64,000 bases of DNA from Phlebopus portentosus (Eukaryota; Basidiomycota; Agaricomycetes; Boletales; Boletinellaceae): contig JAYXKI010000002.1 in assembly GCA_037892935.1 (NCBI GenBank), positions 682,001 to 746,000 on the forward strand. Direction: 5' to 3'. The notes beneath the pieces are model-generated. The model ran no database searches, had not been told where the DNA came from, and worked only from the letters and a program-made list of their open reading frames with translations. Made by a program: the position numbers and the translations under genes. This document shows positions 23,819 to 36,176 of the stretch, piece after piece; position 1 is the first letter of the stretch; every line of letters begins with the position of its first letter.

Positions 23819-26800
23819 ATGGAGGTTCGTCTGCATCCATGTGTCTTGCGAACGTTGCCTGAATGCGTCAGGCCGCCCACCGTTCATTACGCTGATTTTC
23901 AATCCACAGGCACTTCTGGACTTTTCTCGCGAGCCTTTCGATGTAGAACTCCTGGATCGCGTTGTGATGACATTCTATTCGGGCTCCGGGAATGAAGTAT
24001 GTGATTTCTGCGAACTCAAAGAAGATGGCAAATGGTCTAATGCTGTGCGGTTTGGATGTTCTAGCAACAAATGGCACAACGCGTCTTAACACAGTTTGAG
24101 GAACATCCCGACTCTTGGACTCGTGTGCCTGATATTCTGGACCGCTCATCATTCCAACAATCCAAGGTACGTTTACTAATACACTTCTTGGCAATGAACA
24201 GGGAATGCTCAAATAATTGCGTTCTCAGTATATAGGCTTGCAGATATTAGAAAAGCTCGTGCAGACTCGATGGAAGGTGTTACCAGAGGGTCAAAGACAA
24301 GGTCAATCATCCCTACTGATGTCATAATCGCGAAGCCTGACTATCGTCCTTGTTGATACACAGGGATTCGCAACTTCATCGTGGGCGTAGTGGTTAAGGT
24401 CTCTTCAGATGAACAAAGTTTGCGGAAGGAGAAGTCATACGTCAACAAGCTTAACTTGGCGCTAGTTCAGGTGATAACGGTTTCCTTGCTACATTCGATT
24501 TCGTCTTCTAACTTCCAGAAGATCTTGAAGCAAGAATGGCCGCACAATTGGCCAACTTTTATCCCTGAGCTCGTTGAATCATCAAAGACGAATCTGTCGC
24601 TTTGCGAGAATAACATGGTCATTCTCAAGCTCTTGTCGGAAGAGATTTTCGATTTCTCGGCAGAGCAGATGACTCAAGCGAAGACGAAGAATTTGAAGAA
24701 CCAAATGTGCGGGGAGTTCTCGGAAATCTTCAAGCTCTGCTCGGAGATCTTGGAGGAGGCACAAAAGACATCACTTATAAAGGCAACCTTGGAGACCCTC
24801 CTTCGATTCTTGAATTGGATCCCTCTTGGATACATCTTTGAGACAACTATCATCGATTTGCTTATGACAAGAGTGAGTTCGTTTTGCATAGTTATATGGA
24901 TCAGCGTCTAATATGCATGCACAGTTCCTCGAGGTTTCCGAGTTCCGTAACGTCACACTGAAGTGCTTGGCAGAAATCGCTGCCTTAAATGTTGGCCCAG
25001 AATACGATCCGAAATTCGTCATCCTATTTGCAATGGTCATGACCTCTATCAATCGCATGATTCCTCCTAATACCAATATCGCTGAGGCATATGCGAATGC
25101 AAATGACTCTGGCCAGGAACTCGTGTTAAATCTCGCTCTATTCCTGACTAATTTCCTGTCGAATCACTTACGTGCGGTGGAAACCGAACAGAATAGGGAT
25201 GTTCTTTTGAATGCACATCTATACATGGTCAAGATTTCACAGGTCGACGAACGGGAGATATTCAAAATCTGTCTTGAGTATTGGCTAAAGCTAGTCGCCG
25301 AGCTCTACGAAGAACTGCAGAGCTTGCCAATAGGTGATTCGGGATTGCTTATGGGACTCAACCTGGGAAACTCGTCGATGCTCAGTACCATGTCATTGCG
25401 GAAGAACATCTACAGTGATGTGCTTTCCAACCTCCGACTGGTCGTCATTGAGAAGATGGTCAAACCTGAAGAGGTATAGTAACCACTCTGCTTGATCGTT
25501 GATCCGCCCTTAACATTGAAGGCTTTCAGGTCCTCGTTGTCGAGAACGATGAAGGCGAAGTCGTCCGCGAGTTCATGAAGGAGAGCGATACTATCGTTCT
25601 ATACAAATCAATGCGCGAACTTCTCGTGTACCTGACTCATTTGGACGTACTTGACACCGAAACCATTCTCACGGAGAAGCTCGCAAAGCAGGTTGACGGT
25701 TCCGAGTGGTCGTGGAATAATCTCAATACGCTTTGCTGGGCAATCGGTTCGATATCTGGAGCCATGAGTAAGTTCATGACCTACAGTTACAGCGACCACA
25801 TTGACGTTGATTCACAGATGAGGAGACGGAAAAGCGCTTTCTCGTAACCGTCATCAAAGAACTCCTCGGTCTTGTTGAAATGAAACGCGGTAAGGACAAT
25901 AAGGCCATTGTCGCATCCAACATCATGTACATTGTCGGCCAGTATCCACGCTTCCTCAAAGCGCATTGGAAATTCTTGAAGACCGTGGTGAACAAGCTAT
26001 TCGAGTTCATGCACGAGACGCACGAGGGTGTACAAGACATGGCTTGCGATACTTTCATCAAGATTGCACAGAAATGCAGAAGGCATTTTGTCATGCAACA
26101 ATCCGGGGAGACGGAGCCATTTGTTGACGAGATTCTCCGGTCATTGCACCGTATCACGGTCGATCTTGCGCCTCACCAGGTTCATACGTTCTATGAAGCG
26201 GTCGGGTATATGATCTCTGCCCAACCCAACAAACCGCAGCAAGAGAAGCTGATTGCCAAGTTGATGGAATTGCCAAATAACGCTGTGAGTGAACTCTTTT
26301 ACCTCATGCAACATTTCCTTTACGTATCGCTTCTCTAGTGGGATTCCTTGATGGCGCAGGCAGCGCAGAACATGGACGTGTTAAGCAGTATCGAGAACAT
26401 CAAAATTCTCGCCAACGTGTTGAAAACGAATGTCGCAGCTTGCCAGTCAATAGGCAGCTTCTTCCTTCCACAGCTCGGACGCATATTCATGGATATGCTG
26501 GGCTTGTACAAAGCTGTTAGTGGGATCATCAGCGAGTCTGTTGCACGGGAAGGTAATATTTGTTGATCGTCCCATACGATATTCCTGATGATAATTGAAA
26601 ATTTCTCGTCTATTTTAAGGCTTAATCGCAACCAAAACCCCGAAAGTCCGCCAGTTGCGGACGGTTAAGAAGGAGATCCTCAAATTGATGGAGACGTACA
26701 TCAAGAAAGCTGAGGATCTGGATGCCGTCTACAACAACTTCATTCCTCCATTATTAGATGCCATTCTCGGCGACTATGCTGCAAACGTACCCGCCGCTCG

Positions 26801-27863
26801 CGATGCCGAGGTTCTCAACGTGATGGCTACGATCACGGCTCGTCTAGGAGTAAGCGACTCTGGTACTTAATAAGCTACTTCCGAGCTAACTATTTGATCT
26901 TAGCCTCTCCTTACTCCGCAAGTCCCACCTGTATTGGACGCTGTCTTTGAGCCGACCCTAAGTATGATCAATCAGGACTTTTCGGAGTATCCTGAACACC
27001 GCGTCGGCTTCTTCAAGCTCTTACGAGCTATCAACCTCAACTGTTTCCCCGGTTAGTCTCTGACACAGCTTCATCCCCGAGCTTAACTGAAAAGCTTACT
27101 TGCATCAGCATTACTCGGATTACCTCCTCCGACATTTAAGATGTTTATGGACAGCATCATCTGGGCTATCAAGCATACTATGCGAGATATTGCAGACATG
27201 GGTCTGAATCGTAAGCCTTATGATACTCTTATAGTTCCAGACATTCACCCCTTGCTATCTAGTCTGCCTCGAGGTTGTGAACAACTTCGCGGCTGCAGAG
27301 CAAACTGTTTCGAACGCTTTCTTCCAACAATTCTTCCTCAGCATCACTCAGGATATTTTCTATGTCTTGACGGACGCCGATCACAAAAGTGGCTTCAAGT
27401 TGCAAAGCTTATTGCTTGCCCGCTTGTTCCAGCTGGTTGAGACAAACCAAATCCAAGCACCACTGTTTGATCCATCAACAGTGCCAGATCCAAATATATC
27501 GAACTCAGTCTTCCTGCGCGAGTATTGTACGAATTTGCTGAAGTCGGCGTTCCCTCACATGCAACTGTATGTCGACTCTCAGATGCTTTTGCTGAAACCA
27601 AATACTGATTTCCGCATAGGGTCCAAGTACAGGCATTTGTTGTCAGCCTGGGTGAACTGCACAGCGATATCAATCGCTTCAAACTCTCATTACGCGATTT
27701 CCTGATTTCTCTGAAGGAGTTCCAGGGCGACAATGCTGAACTCTTCCTCGAAGAAAAGGAGACTGAGGCTCAGAGGAAAGCAGAAGAGGAACGCGAAGCA
27801 GCGATGCGGATTCCTGGCATGCTGAAGCCTTCACAAATTGAAGACAAGGACGAAGATATCTAG
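23819..27863 (+). CDS. CRM1: Exportin-1 (CRM1), nuclear export receptor
   Basis: Karyopherin that exports leucine-rich-NES proteins with RanGTP. The first exon is only ATG GAG (23819-23824), joined across an 85-nt intron to [20 protein letters not shown]. Long stretches are close to invariant with other CRM1s: [95 protein letters not shown] and [20 protein letters not shown]. The NES-groove Cys used by leptomycin B is present in [15 protein letters not shown] (codon 25734-25736); S. cerevisiae has Thr there. The C-terminus ends [12 protein letters not shown]. About a dozen short introns occur. One near 24471-24518 is 48 nt and stop-free, so if retained it would still read through. Length is as expected, about 1,070 residues. 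Confidence 0.96.
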
Positions 27864-28368
27864 TGCACAAGCGTCCTGAGCCGTTCCTTCCTTCGTCCTC
27901 GCTGACAAATGTCTTGCAATACTGTTATCAGAACATCGTGTAGATCTGTCTTGCATTGTTTTTCTTACGCTCATGTCTTCTTGACTCGACACGACCCAAC
28001 CTTTAGTTGTCCGTTTGTTCACGTGCTATCGACCTTTCAACTTTGGCCGCGTCTTTTTTTCAAATGTAAGTAGAACCAAACGATTGTAGCGCTTTTTATT
28101 CGTCTGTCTAAGAGAAGCCAGAATATATCATGGCCTGAAGTCGTATGATTGGATGATTTGTCAATCAAACATTGTATTTTGTGATCTTACTAGTAACGTT
28201 CGCTGGCGGTCAAGATCGACGTGTGCCAGTGGCAGTAATATTTTGGATTTGGGATCGACGGTATTCTCGTTAAAGTGTTAGATTGTAAAAGATGCACGTC
28301 ACGTACTTCACATTCAACCAAACTATTATCTTATTTTGCGGACAGGAAATCCATCTGCATCTCTCAGT
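27864..28368. other. Intergenic: CRM1 3' UTR and upstream region of the next gene
   Basis: 505 bp between two plus-strand genes. No coding frame is supported. T-rich stretches (CTTTTTTTC near 28052, TTTTGTGATC near 28177) fit a 3' UTR and promoter. Confidence 0.45.
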
Positions 28369-29143
28369 ATGGGGAACAAAGCATCAAAAGCTTCTCGAAA
28401 GCTTCCTTCCAAGCCTTCTGCATCGTGGGCAGGAGCTAAAACAGATAGAAGCGTCCCATCGCGTCTTCCTCGAAGTCCAGCGGCAAGTGAAACTAAAGAT
28501 GCCTGTAAGTGTTTCCTGTGGGAGCACCTTTTCTTGGATTCGTTGGTGTTTATCCTCCATTCATGCAATTTTAGATATACAGCAAGATGCAACAGACCCA
28601 ATTCAAGACCCGCGATTCTTAGAAAAGTTGAAGCACCTGGGCCCCGTGAAGGTTGACCATCATATGTCACCTGTGTTTCCGACGGTAGCTAGCAATTAAA
28701 ATACATTTGTCTTTGTCTTCTGATTTTTTTTCTCGCACCCTCCCAGAACACTCACATGAAGCATGTGTTACAATCCCGACAAACGTCTGAAGAAGAGGCA
28801 GCTTCGTATACTCCGCCTAGGAATCGTCTTCGAGCGAGCGAACTCTTTAGCGTGCTGGAAGCAAGGAAAACTTCTCATTCTCCAAATCAATTACAAGAGG
28901 TGGCACGTCAGTATAACGTTGATCTGGATGTATTAGAAAGATTGGCGCGATTTGTGAATACGCCAAGTATTATTGAGGAGTCGAGAAGGAAAGTTATAGA
29001 TGAGGAAGGAAAGGAGAGGTTTACGGTCCTGGTACGTCATTCCGATGCCCAGAAGCGATGCATGCTGATGGTTATATCGGTAGGTTGCTTGGGAGGATCC
29101 TCTTCGAGACCCAGCTTCGTCGGATCTAACAAGGCCCACATAA
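28369..29143 (+). CDS. Conserved-looking small protein with N-myristoylation signal
   Basis: Family not recognised. Four exons (28369-28504, 28575-28684, 28747-29031, 29084-29143) join in frame to 196 residues. The N-terminus MGNKASKAS has Gly2, Ser6 and Lys7, a strong N-myristoylation pattern, followed by a basic Ser/Pro-rich stretch, so membrane association is likely. The middle has QDPRFLEKLKHLGPVKVDHH. The C-terminal half is helical (RASELFSVLEARKTS, LQEVARQYNVDLDVLERLA), ending VAWEDPLRDPASSDLTRPT. The start is chosen by the myristoylation motif; an upstream in-frame CTG-type codon is not needed. It converges with the O-methyltransferase gene, with only 55 bp between the stop codons. Confidence 0.72.
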
Positions 29144-29198
29144 AAGGCACAAAAATGCCGTGTGTATAGAAGAGCTCGCTTTAAAGGAAAGTACTGTA

Positions 29199-30046
29199 TT
29201 ACAGTCTGATTGAATAAATTATCCCGTCATAACCTTTCTCCCCGGCTAAGCCCAACGTTGTCGCATCAACTTCTTTATCACCCTTTAAGTGCTCGAGAAG
29301 CTTCCGTATTCCATTGACGTTCGCATCTTCGGTATTATCAGGATCCAGGGCAACCTTGCCTCCTCGGACGACGTTGTCAACAATCTTAGAATCATGTCAT
29401 CCTCAAAAAGCCTCGTGGTATCGAAATAAACACTCACAATAATTGCCCCCTTTCTGGTCAACCTCTTGGCCTGGAGAAAGTAGGTCAAGTTCCCAGGCTT
29501 GTCGGCATCAATGAAGACGAAGTCAAACAGTCCATCTGGCTGCAGGGTCTTCAGCGTGTCTGCGGCAGGACCGATTTTCGTTTCCACTTTATCCGAAAGA
29601 CCAGCACGTTGGATGTTCTCCCGAGCGACCTGTCAAATCCACTTTATAATCAATGTGTGTAAGCGGGTTTCGAAGATTTTACAGAGGCATGTTTTTCGGA
29701 TATCTCAAGTGTCATGAGTTTTCCGTCGACTGGTAGTGCTCGACCAAGCCAAATCGTAGAGTACCTAAGGCAGTATGTTAAAATGCGTATATGCAATAAA
29801 TAGATGAACCATGCACCCTCCTAGTGTCCCAACTTCAAGGATGCGTTTTGCCCCTATAGAACGTGCAGAGAGGTTCAAGAATTTGCCTTGAGCGGTGCTA
29901 ACTTGAATTTCTGGAAGTCCATTTTCCACGCTATTCTTTAAGGCATATTCAAGCGCATCATCCCTTGGGATAAGAAACTCATTATGATAGGCATCGGACT
30001 TGGCCCAATCACCCGGGTTTGTCGAAACGAATCTCTGAGGGGCCAT
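29199..30046 (-). CDS. Cation-dependent O-methyltransferase (caffeoyl-CoA/catechol OMT family)
   Basis: Class I S-adenosylmethionine-dependent methyltransferase of the small metal-dependent OMT family (Pfam Methyltransf_3). Motif I is ILEVGTLGG followed by YSTIWLGRAL. FDFVFIDADKPGN supplies the first metal-binding Asp, and DNVVRGGKVALDP supplies the Asp-Asn pair of the metal site. It begins MAPQRFVSTNPGDWAKSDAYH and ends DGIIYSIRL, about 230 residues, which is normal for the family. Three or four short introns are present, one directly after GTLGG. The frame is open upstream to 30142, but the Met at 30046 fits the family. Substrate is unknown; a catechol or similar diphenol is the family norm. 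No secondary-metabolism cluster surrounds it. Confidence 0.85.
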
Positions 30047-30219
30047 CTTGAACGGCTTGTGAGTAGCGCACTCCCACTGTATCTCGTGCTGATTATATAT
30101 ACTCTTGTACAATGCGTCCCTGATTCTCACGTCATATAACATATGATTCGTTCCCTTAGATTAATCCGATAAGATACAGGTAGTGCGGTGGCGGCGGCCG
30201 ATGGGATATGGATTCTTAT

Positions 30220-33170
30220 TCAGCTCCGTGATGCAAGTTTAGCACAGATTTCGCCGGCAAGGTCCCAGATTTCGTCCCACCCTGCATTAACATAAATGCC
30301 CTCCAATCGTTCGTGTTCCGTCCTTGCATCCCTATGTCGTAAAGCCACGGCATCACGCTCGTGCTGTTCGCCTAATGTATTGTATATGAGAGCTTGGACG
30401 TAAAGCACGTCTTGAACGGCAGGCTGGATCTCAAGAGTGAGATAGTCTTGCTCCGCAACTTGAAGGTAAGAAATTGCGCTTCGTAATGCATCTGGCGGGT
30501 TCGATGCTAGACATGACGTTGGTTATCTACTACCGCGGACAAGAAAACTTCTCACCTTGATGGCTGCAAGCGATGATGCATCTCGCTAGAACATAACACG
30601 CGAAAGCACGAAGTTCCAAATCATCTCCGGAGATCACCTATACCAAGTTAGTCTGATATGTAAACCTGAAAATTTCAGACTCATATTATACCTGCGGCAT
30701 TATTTCTTCCACCGATTTTTTGCTCCAGACAGTCATACCATACTCAAGGCCTGCATCAGCCAGAAGAATTATCGCCAATCGATACTGCCGGAAGCGTCCT
30801 TGGTATTCGCTCTGCCATAGTGCCTTGAGAACATAATCCATAGACGTTGCACCCTGATTTGCTTTCTGCAGATTTTGGCATAGTTCTTAGTGGTGACTTG
30901 ACCACTTGGAAAGAAAATTACCCTCAATTGCAATGCTCTGTATAGTTGTCCGGCTATTGTCGGAGAAGCGTTCATCTTGTCCAGTGGCATGAAGAAGAAA
31001 TCGTTCCATGCAGTGAACGAACCAGGCCGTCGAGGTTTCAGGAATTCATTCACTTGTCGGACCTGCCGTCTTAGCATTGGATTCAATAAGCGGCCAGTCA
31101 TTAGACGTAAGATTCATCTCACCTTCGCGTGGCGAAGTGAAGCATAGTTATCCAAACCTCGCCTATCCAGTATTGGATTTGATTCAAGCTATAGTCCAAG
31201 CCACGCCAAGTTTCGGGATCTAGAAGCATGCCGAAAGCCGCACTTTCGTTTCCTTGTCTCGCAAACTACGAAATGCATCAGTACACCGTCCAAAGAGAGC
31301 ATCTTTATTGTACCATGGCTGCTCTATTTTGAATGGTCGTAAAGCGGGTGTCGTCGGAGCCACCGCTCGCGCTGAACGCCAGGACAATGTTCTCCTCGAT
31401 AATCGCCAGTTTTTCGCAACCTGCAAACACGGCGTGAGAATATTGTTGCAGCGAAAACATATTCCCAAAGATACCTGCTAATCTCCATAAAATGGCTTGC
31501 ATGGCATGGAAAGCCCATTGATCATCCTGTCCGACTGGGCTACCGCGGTAATCCCTATGGTATGCGTGCAATGCGAGTCCTTCAGCAACCTTTTCAAAGC
31601 AATCGCTGAGCGGTTGCGCCTTGGATATATTTAGAGACAATATACTCTGAGCATATCCAAAGGTATACATACCTCACGCAGTAGCTTTCCGACGTCATTC
31701 AAGACTTCCAGAGGGGGCATGTCTGGTTGTATCTCATTCAGAGGCTCTCTACGAGTTCTGGTTTTCCCTTCAGTCCGTCTCAGTAGCCTATCATATTCCC
31801 ATAAGCACAATGTCATTAAAACACATGCCATCATAGACGTACGCCATGCACTGCTGTAAAACGATGTTATCACCCGACGTTCGAGCAACTGTAATTGCCT
31901 CTGTAAGCAGCTACGGAGCGAAATCAATGCGACGCGCCACTATCAACGACAATGACAAACCTTGCGCGCAGCCGCGACCTGTCCGTTGAAAATGTGCATC
32001 CGTACAAGATTCAACATGGCGTGTTGACGAAAATCCCTGTGAAGGCAGTAAGGAAGTCATGAATAATCAAGCAAAGAAATAGCTTACGAATCTGTGGATT
32101 CGCTAAACCGTTGCTCGAAAAAGCGTCGCAAGTTCTCAGCTGCCACTTGTTTGTCCCCATTTGCACGAGCTTTCTTAAATCTACGAAAATCAGTTAAGTC
32201 ACGTCAGTACGATTCCAGATATACAGCACTTGCACGGCAAAGGGCTCTGGATCAGCAGATGGCTGAGCATCATGCTGCGACTTCACGAGAAGACTATCTG
32301 TCTCAGGTCAGCATCCGCCCCGAAAAGTATCTGTTACCATACCATTCCTAATGGCATCTTTGATAGTTCTTTGATAACCCCTTGACATTTCTCCCACTAT
32401 CCAGGCCTGAAAGTCTTCGACGAAGTTTGATAGTCCCAGAAACGACATTTTTCTGAATGAGAGGTAGGCACGCCTTGCAAACAGTCCAAACAAAGAACGT
32501 TTCTCCTGGGAAATGAGTTAGACACGTCGAACAGAAAAGAATAGTTAGCAACTCACGAACGGCGGTTCCTGATCCGACGTCTGATGAAGCAATAGTAAGA
32601 GCGTCCCTTCGAGAAAAGTAGTTTCCTTCAGTTACCTCGTCATCTTCCGGAACAGTCCAAAGTACAGGCAGGTCTGGAGAACAACTTTAGTTGTAGACCG
32701 CTTACAATTGAAAGGAAGCCAGACCTGAGAAGAACTCCGTGAGCCTATACGTAGAGTTCAATAGCTTCGGCTGAAGGATGTTCAGTATTTGGCTCCTTCA
32801 CTTAAAGGTATTGCATACCAATACACGAATCTCAGGGACAAACTTCGCATTGTCCTCGGGAGCGACCTGTTGTCCCCTGTCAAGTGCATGCAATAGTTGT
32901 TCAAATGTCTTCGGACGAGCAACCTAAGTTTTCGTGAGAGGTGGAATTAGCATGCATGGATTCTGGGTTGCATACTTCGGACACTTCTGCAATCAGGAAG
33001 CGGTAAATATGCAAGAGGTACTGGTTTGACAATCTGAGCCGTTCTTGAGGATGGAAGGCCCAAAACATGACAGCAAGAAGGGGAACATGATGTGGTCTGA
33101 GGAAAGCAGATCTAGCAGAGTGCGGTATGCTATCTCTCGATTTGAGTCCAGCCACACGATTCCCAGCCAT
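30220..33170 (-). CDS. APC5: Anaphase-promoting complex subunit 5 (APC5)
   Basis: TPR-containing scaffold of the APC/C platform. The C-terminal part reads AISYLQVAEQDY, VQDVLYVQALIYNTLGEQHE and RDAVALRHRDA, parallel to human APC5 (AIENLNEAKNYF, RDVVYFQARLYHTLGKTQER). TPR-like helices run through the middle (SHAVFAGCEKLAIIEENI, FEKVAEGLALHAYHRDY). The N-terminal motif HHVPLLAVMFWAF matches the conserved start of the APC5 N-terminal domain, and PLLEVLNDVGKLL-type helices follow. I count about fifteen introns, many of 50-60 nt. The start at 33170 (MAGNRVAGLKS) leaves 130 bp to NOC3. The frame is open upstream to 33359, but that would overlap NOC3 coding sequence. Exon joins in 31.9-32.9 kb were not all resolved. 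Confidence 0.78.
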
Positions 33171-33300
33171 ATCGTGGACGCGGTTCAAGTTGCGGCACGC
33201 GTGACTTGACGCGCCAGCGATCGGCATTACCCGCGAATCGTCCAGTGCAAGAAACTTGAAATTTTTGGTTTCACTGATTGGTATTACTTTGTACCTGGAC
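33171..33300. promoter_or_regulatory. Shared divergent promoter, APC5 / NOC3
   Basis: 130 bp between the start codons of APC5 (minus) and NOC3 (plus). There is no TATA box. The segment also stays open in the APC5 frame, which is why an over-long APC5 start could be predicted here. Confidence 0.55.
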
Positions 33301-36176
33301 ATGGCCGTCAAGGGTAAGGCGCTAGTAGGGCGCAAGTCGTCGGCTCGGGTATGCCTCATTTACTTTCCTGATTTCCTCTGGACTCAGTCCTTAGCAGATT
33401 ATCTCCAAAAGGACGAAACTTCTGTCAGGCAAAACAGGGAAGTCGAAGGAGAAAGCAAAAGGAAAGGACAAGGAACACGCATACGACAAACCCTTTATTC
33501 CAATTCCATCGATCAACGGACAGATTGATGCAGAAATCACGGAAGATGAGCTAGGGTTCTTTGCCGAAGACATCGAGAGAGCAAGCAGCTTCCTGATGAA
33601 TCTAGACGAAAAGGGAATTGCGAGGTGTGTTCGCTTATGTTTGAACTATGCCCGATTTCATTTCGCATTAGAAGTAAAAAGGAGCAAGAAAGACTACATA
33701 GGCTCATAAAGCCTCAGCAGAGAATACTGGATAGTGGGGATGATCTTCCATCTATCGATTCACACAGTGAAGACGGCGAGTCGTGGAGCTCCGGCATAGA
33801 GGATGACGATGGCGATGTCCCAATTCCTTCAGATGATGATTATGTATCGTCCCCTTCCAACCACACAACCCACCAAAAGCGTGTCCGCCGAGCTTCAGAT
33901 GACGAAGAAATGCCATATGAGTCGATGCCTCGAAAACGCAGGAAATCATGGGCATGGGATTCTGACGAAGAAGAAAAGGGTATTTCTCGATTACCTATAA
34001 AACTTCAGAACGGGAAGATCCAGAAATCAGAGCAGAAAGTGATCCTTCCGGATCGAGATGGCCAAGAAGAAAGCTCAGCGGGAGAACTTAGTAACGATGA
34101 AAACAAAGAATCATCGATTAGAGAGGACGTCTCTACTGGTGCTCGTTTCGGAAGACCTGCTGTCTTGGACGTTATCTCTATAAAGTCTCGCAAAACTCGG
34201 GTTCAAGCTGCAAAGGAGCAGATGGCAACCATATGCCAGGACATTATTGCCGATCCCGAAAATAGTGTGAGTCACTTCGCATCCTTTCGCCCGTGCGGCT
34301 CTCATGTATAATCAGATTGGACTTCTCCGCCGCCTGCATACCTTTTGCCTCCCTCAAATCTCCACGCCAACACATCCGGAGCCGATGCCTAACGATATCT
34401 TGATTCGAAGACTAGCTCTCTTGTCGCAACTCGCGGTCTTCAGGGACATTGTCCCGGGTTATCGGATACGGCCATTGACTGACAAAGAAAAGGCTGAAAA
34501 AGTTAGTCAGATAGTGCAACGTACTCGAGAATTTGAGCAGGGCCTTGTCAGTGTATACCAAGCATACTTGAGGGTGCTAGAGAGCGAGCTTAAAGGTGTT
34601 TTTACCTCTTTCTTACTCCTCCGCTCACAGTTTCTCATACCCTATAATGAAGCAAAAAGCGAACTTGCCAGCACGGCGTTGCAATGTATCTGTCGACTAC
34701 TCACCGACCTGACGCACTTCAACTTCCGTGTCAATCTGATGACTGCGATTGTCTCTCGACTGAGTAGGAAGACATGGGATGAGGTTAGATTCTTTTAATT
34801 CCGATAAGTATATTGTCAGTTAACGCGCTTTGTGACTCTTACTAGGATTCGGAACTTTGTCTGAAGACACTGTCGTCCGTACTCCGAAACGATGCTATCG
34901 GTCAGGCCTCATTAGAGATTGTTCGAACTCTGAATCGCATGATCAAGGAGAGACGCTTCAACGTACACCCTAACGTTATGTTCTGCCTCCTCGATCTCCG
35001 TTTGAAGTCGGAACTTGGAGGTGTCCGTGCCTCTCTTTCAAAGGCTGACAAGGAGAAGTCGGAGAACGCCATGTCCAAGGGTAAAGTAGCAGCACGAAGA
35101 GCGAAAGGGAAGCCAACAGCACAACCTCATTTGAGCAAGAAAGCGAAGAAGAAACTTAAGGAGGTCAAGGAAATCGAGGACGAAATGAGAGAAGCAAACG
35201 CCGAAGTCGATCGTGAGGAACGTGCTTCTCTTGTAAGTGGACTAGTTTCGCAGCATGTCTATCATTCTTCAAGCTCAATTATTATCAGCAAACAGAAACC
35301 CTGAAGCTTCTTTTTGCCCTTTACTTTCGGATCTTGAAAAGCGACAGACCGACCCCTCTTTTACCTGCTGCATTACAAGGCATATCGCGTTTTGCCCACC
35401 TTGTCAACATTGATTTCTTCAGAGATTTGTTGCAAGTTCTGCGGGAACGTGTTTCTCTTGTTCCAAAATCCGAGCAAACAAAGGAGGAGACCGTAGCGGA
35501 ACTCAAGAAAGGGTCATTGATTTCTGACGCGCAAGGCATGCATCAACGACTTCATTGTATTGTGACAGCTTTCGAGCTGCTTTCAGGGCAAGGTCCGACG
35601 CATGCTCGTGATTATCATCTGAATATATCCACTGATAACTTTCTTTGCGCAGGGGAGTCGCTAAATATCGACCTAACTGACTTCATTAATCACATCTACG
35701 CCTTGATAATTCCCTTGAGTTCCACGTCTGGTATCGAAGAGCCTGTCGCAGGTACTAAATTCTCTCGTGGTCCGGATTTAGAGATCCGAGGAGACACCTC
35801 AGCGAACATGCTGTTCCGTGCTTTAAATCTTGTCTTCTTTCCGCGGTTTTCCTCTGCCAAAACCCCGGCATGGCGCAGCGCCGCCTTTGCCAAGCGTCTT
35901 CTGACCGCTTCCTTACATTTCCCCGGTTCGACAGCTTCACGCACAATCAAGTTCGTGCAGAGCCTATTCGCAAAAGACCCGAAGCTCGAGGCCCTCCTAT
36001 CTGTTGAGGATAGGGTGACCAATGGCGTATATCGACCTGACATCGACGATCCTCAGCTTTGCAACCCATTTGCTACGAACTTGTGGGAGCTGCAGGTCCT
36101 CTCTGAGCGACATGGTGATCAAGAAGTACGTCGACTGGCCAGCGAACTTCTGCACTATTCGCGCCAGCAGGACTGA
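33301..36176 (+). CDS. NOC3: Nucleolar complex-associated protein 3 (NOC3)
   Basis: NOC3 pairs with NOC2 for nucleoplasmic pre-60S transport and, in yeast, also acts at replication origins. Exon 1 encodes MAVKGKALVGRKSSAR, joining QIISKRTKLLSG and a Lys-rich stretch, then ELGFFAEDIERASSFLMNLD. An acidic, disordered region follows (about 33770-34100). The NOC3 N-terminal domain is visible as KEQMATICQDIIADPENS and LGLLRRLH...RRLALLSQLAVFRDIVPGYR. The CBF/NOC domain follows as TALQCICRLLTDLTHFNFR, NVHPNVMFCLLDLRLKSE and LYFRILKSDRPTPLLPAAL. The end is ASELLHYSRQQD. Introns are short. It is divergent from APC5. Confidence 0.9.
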
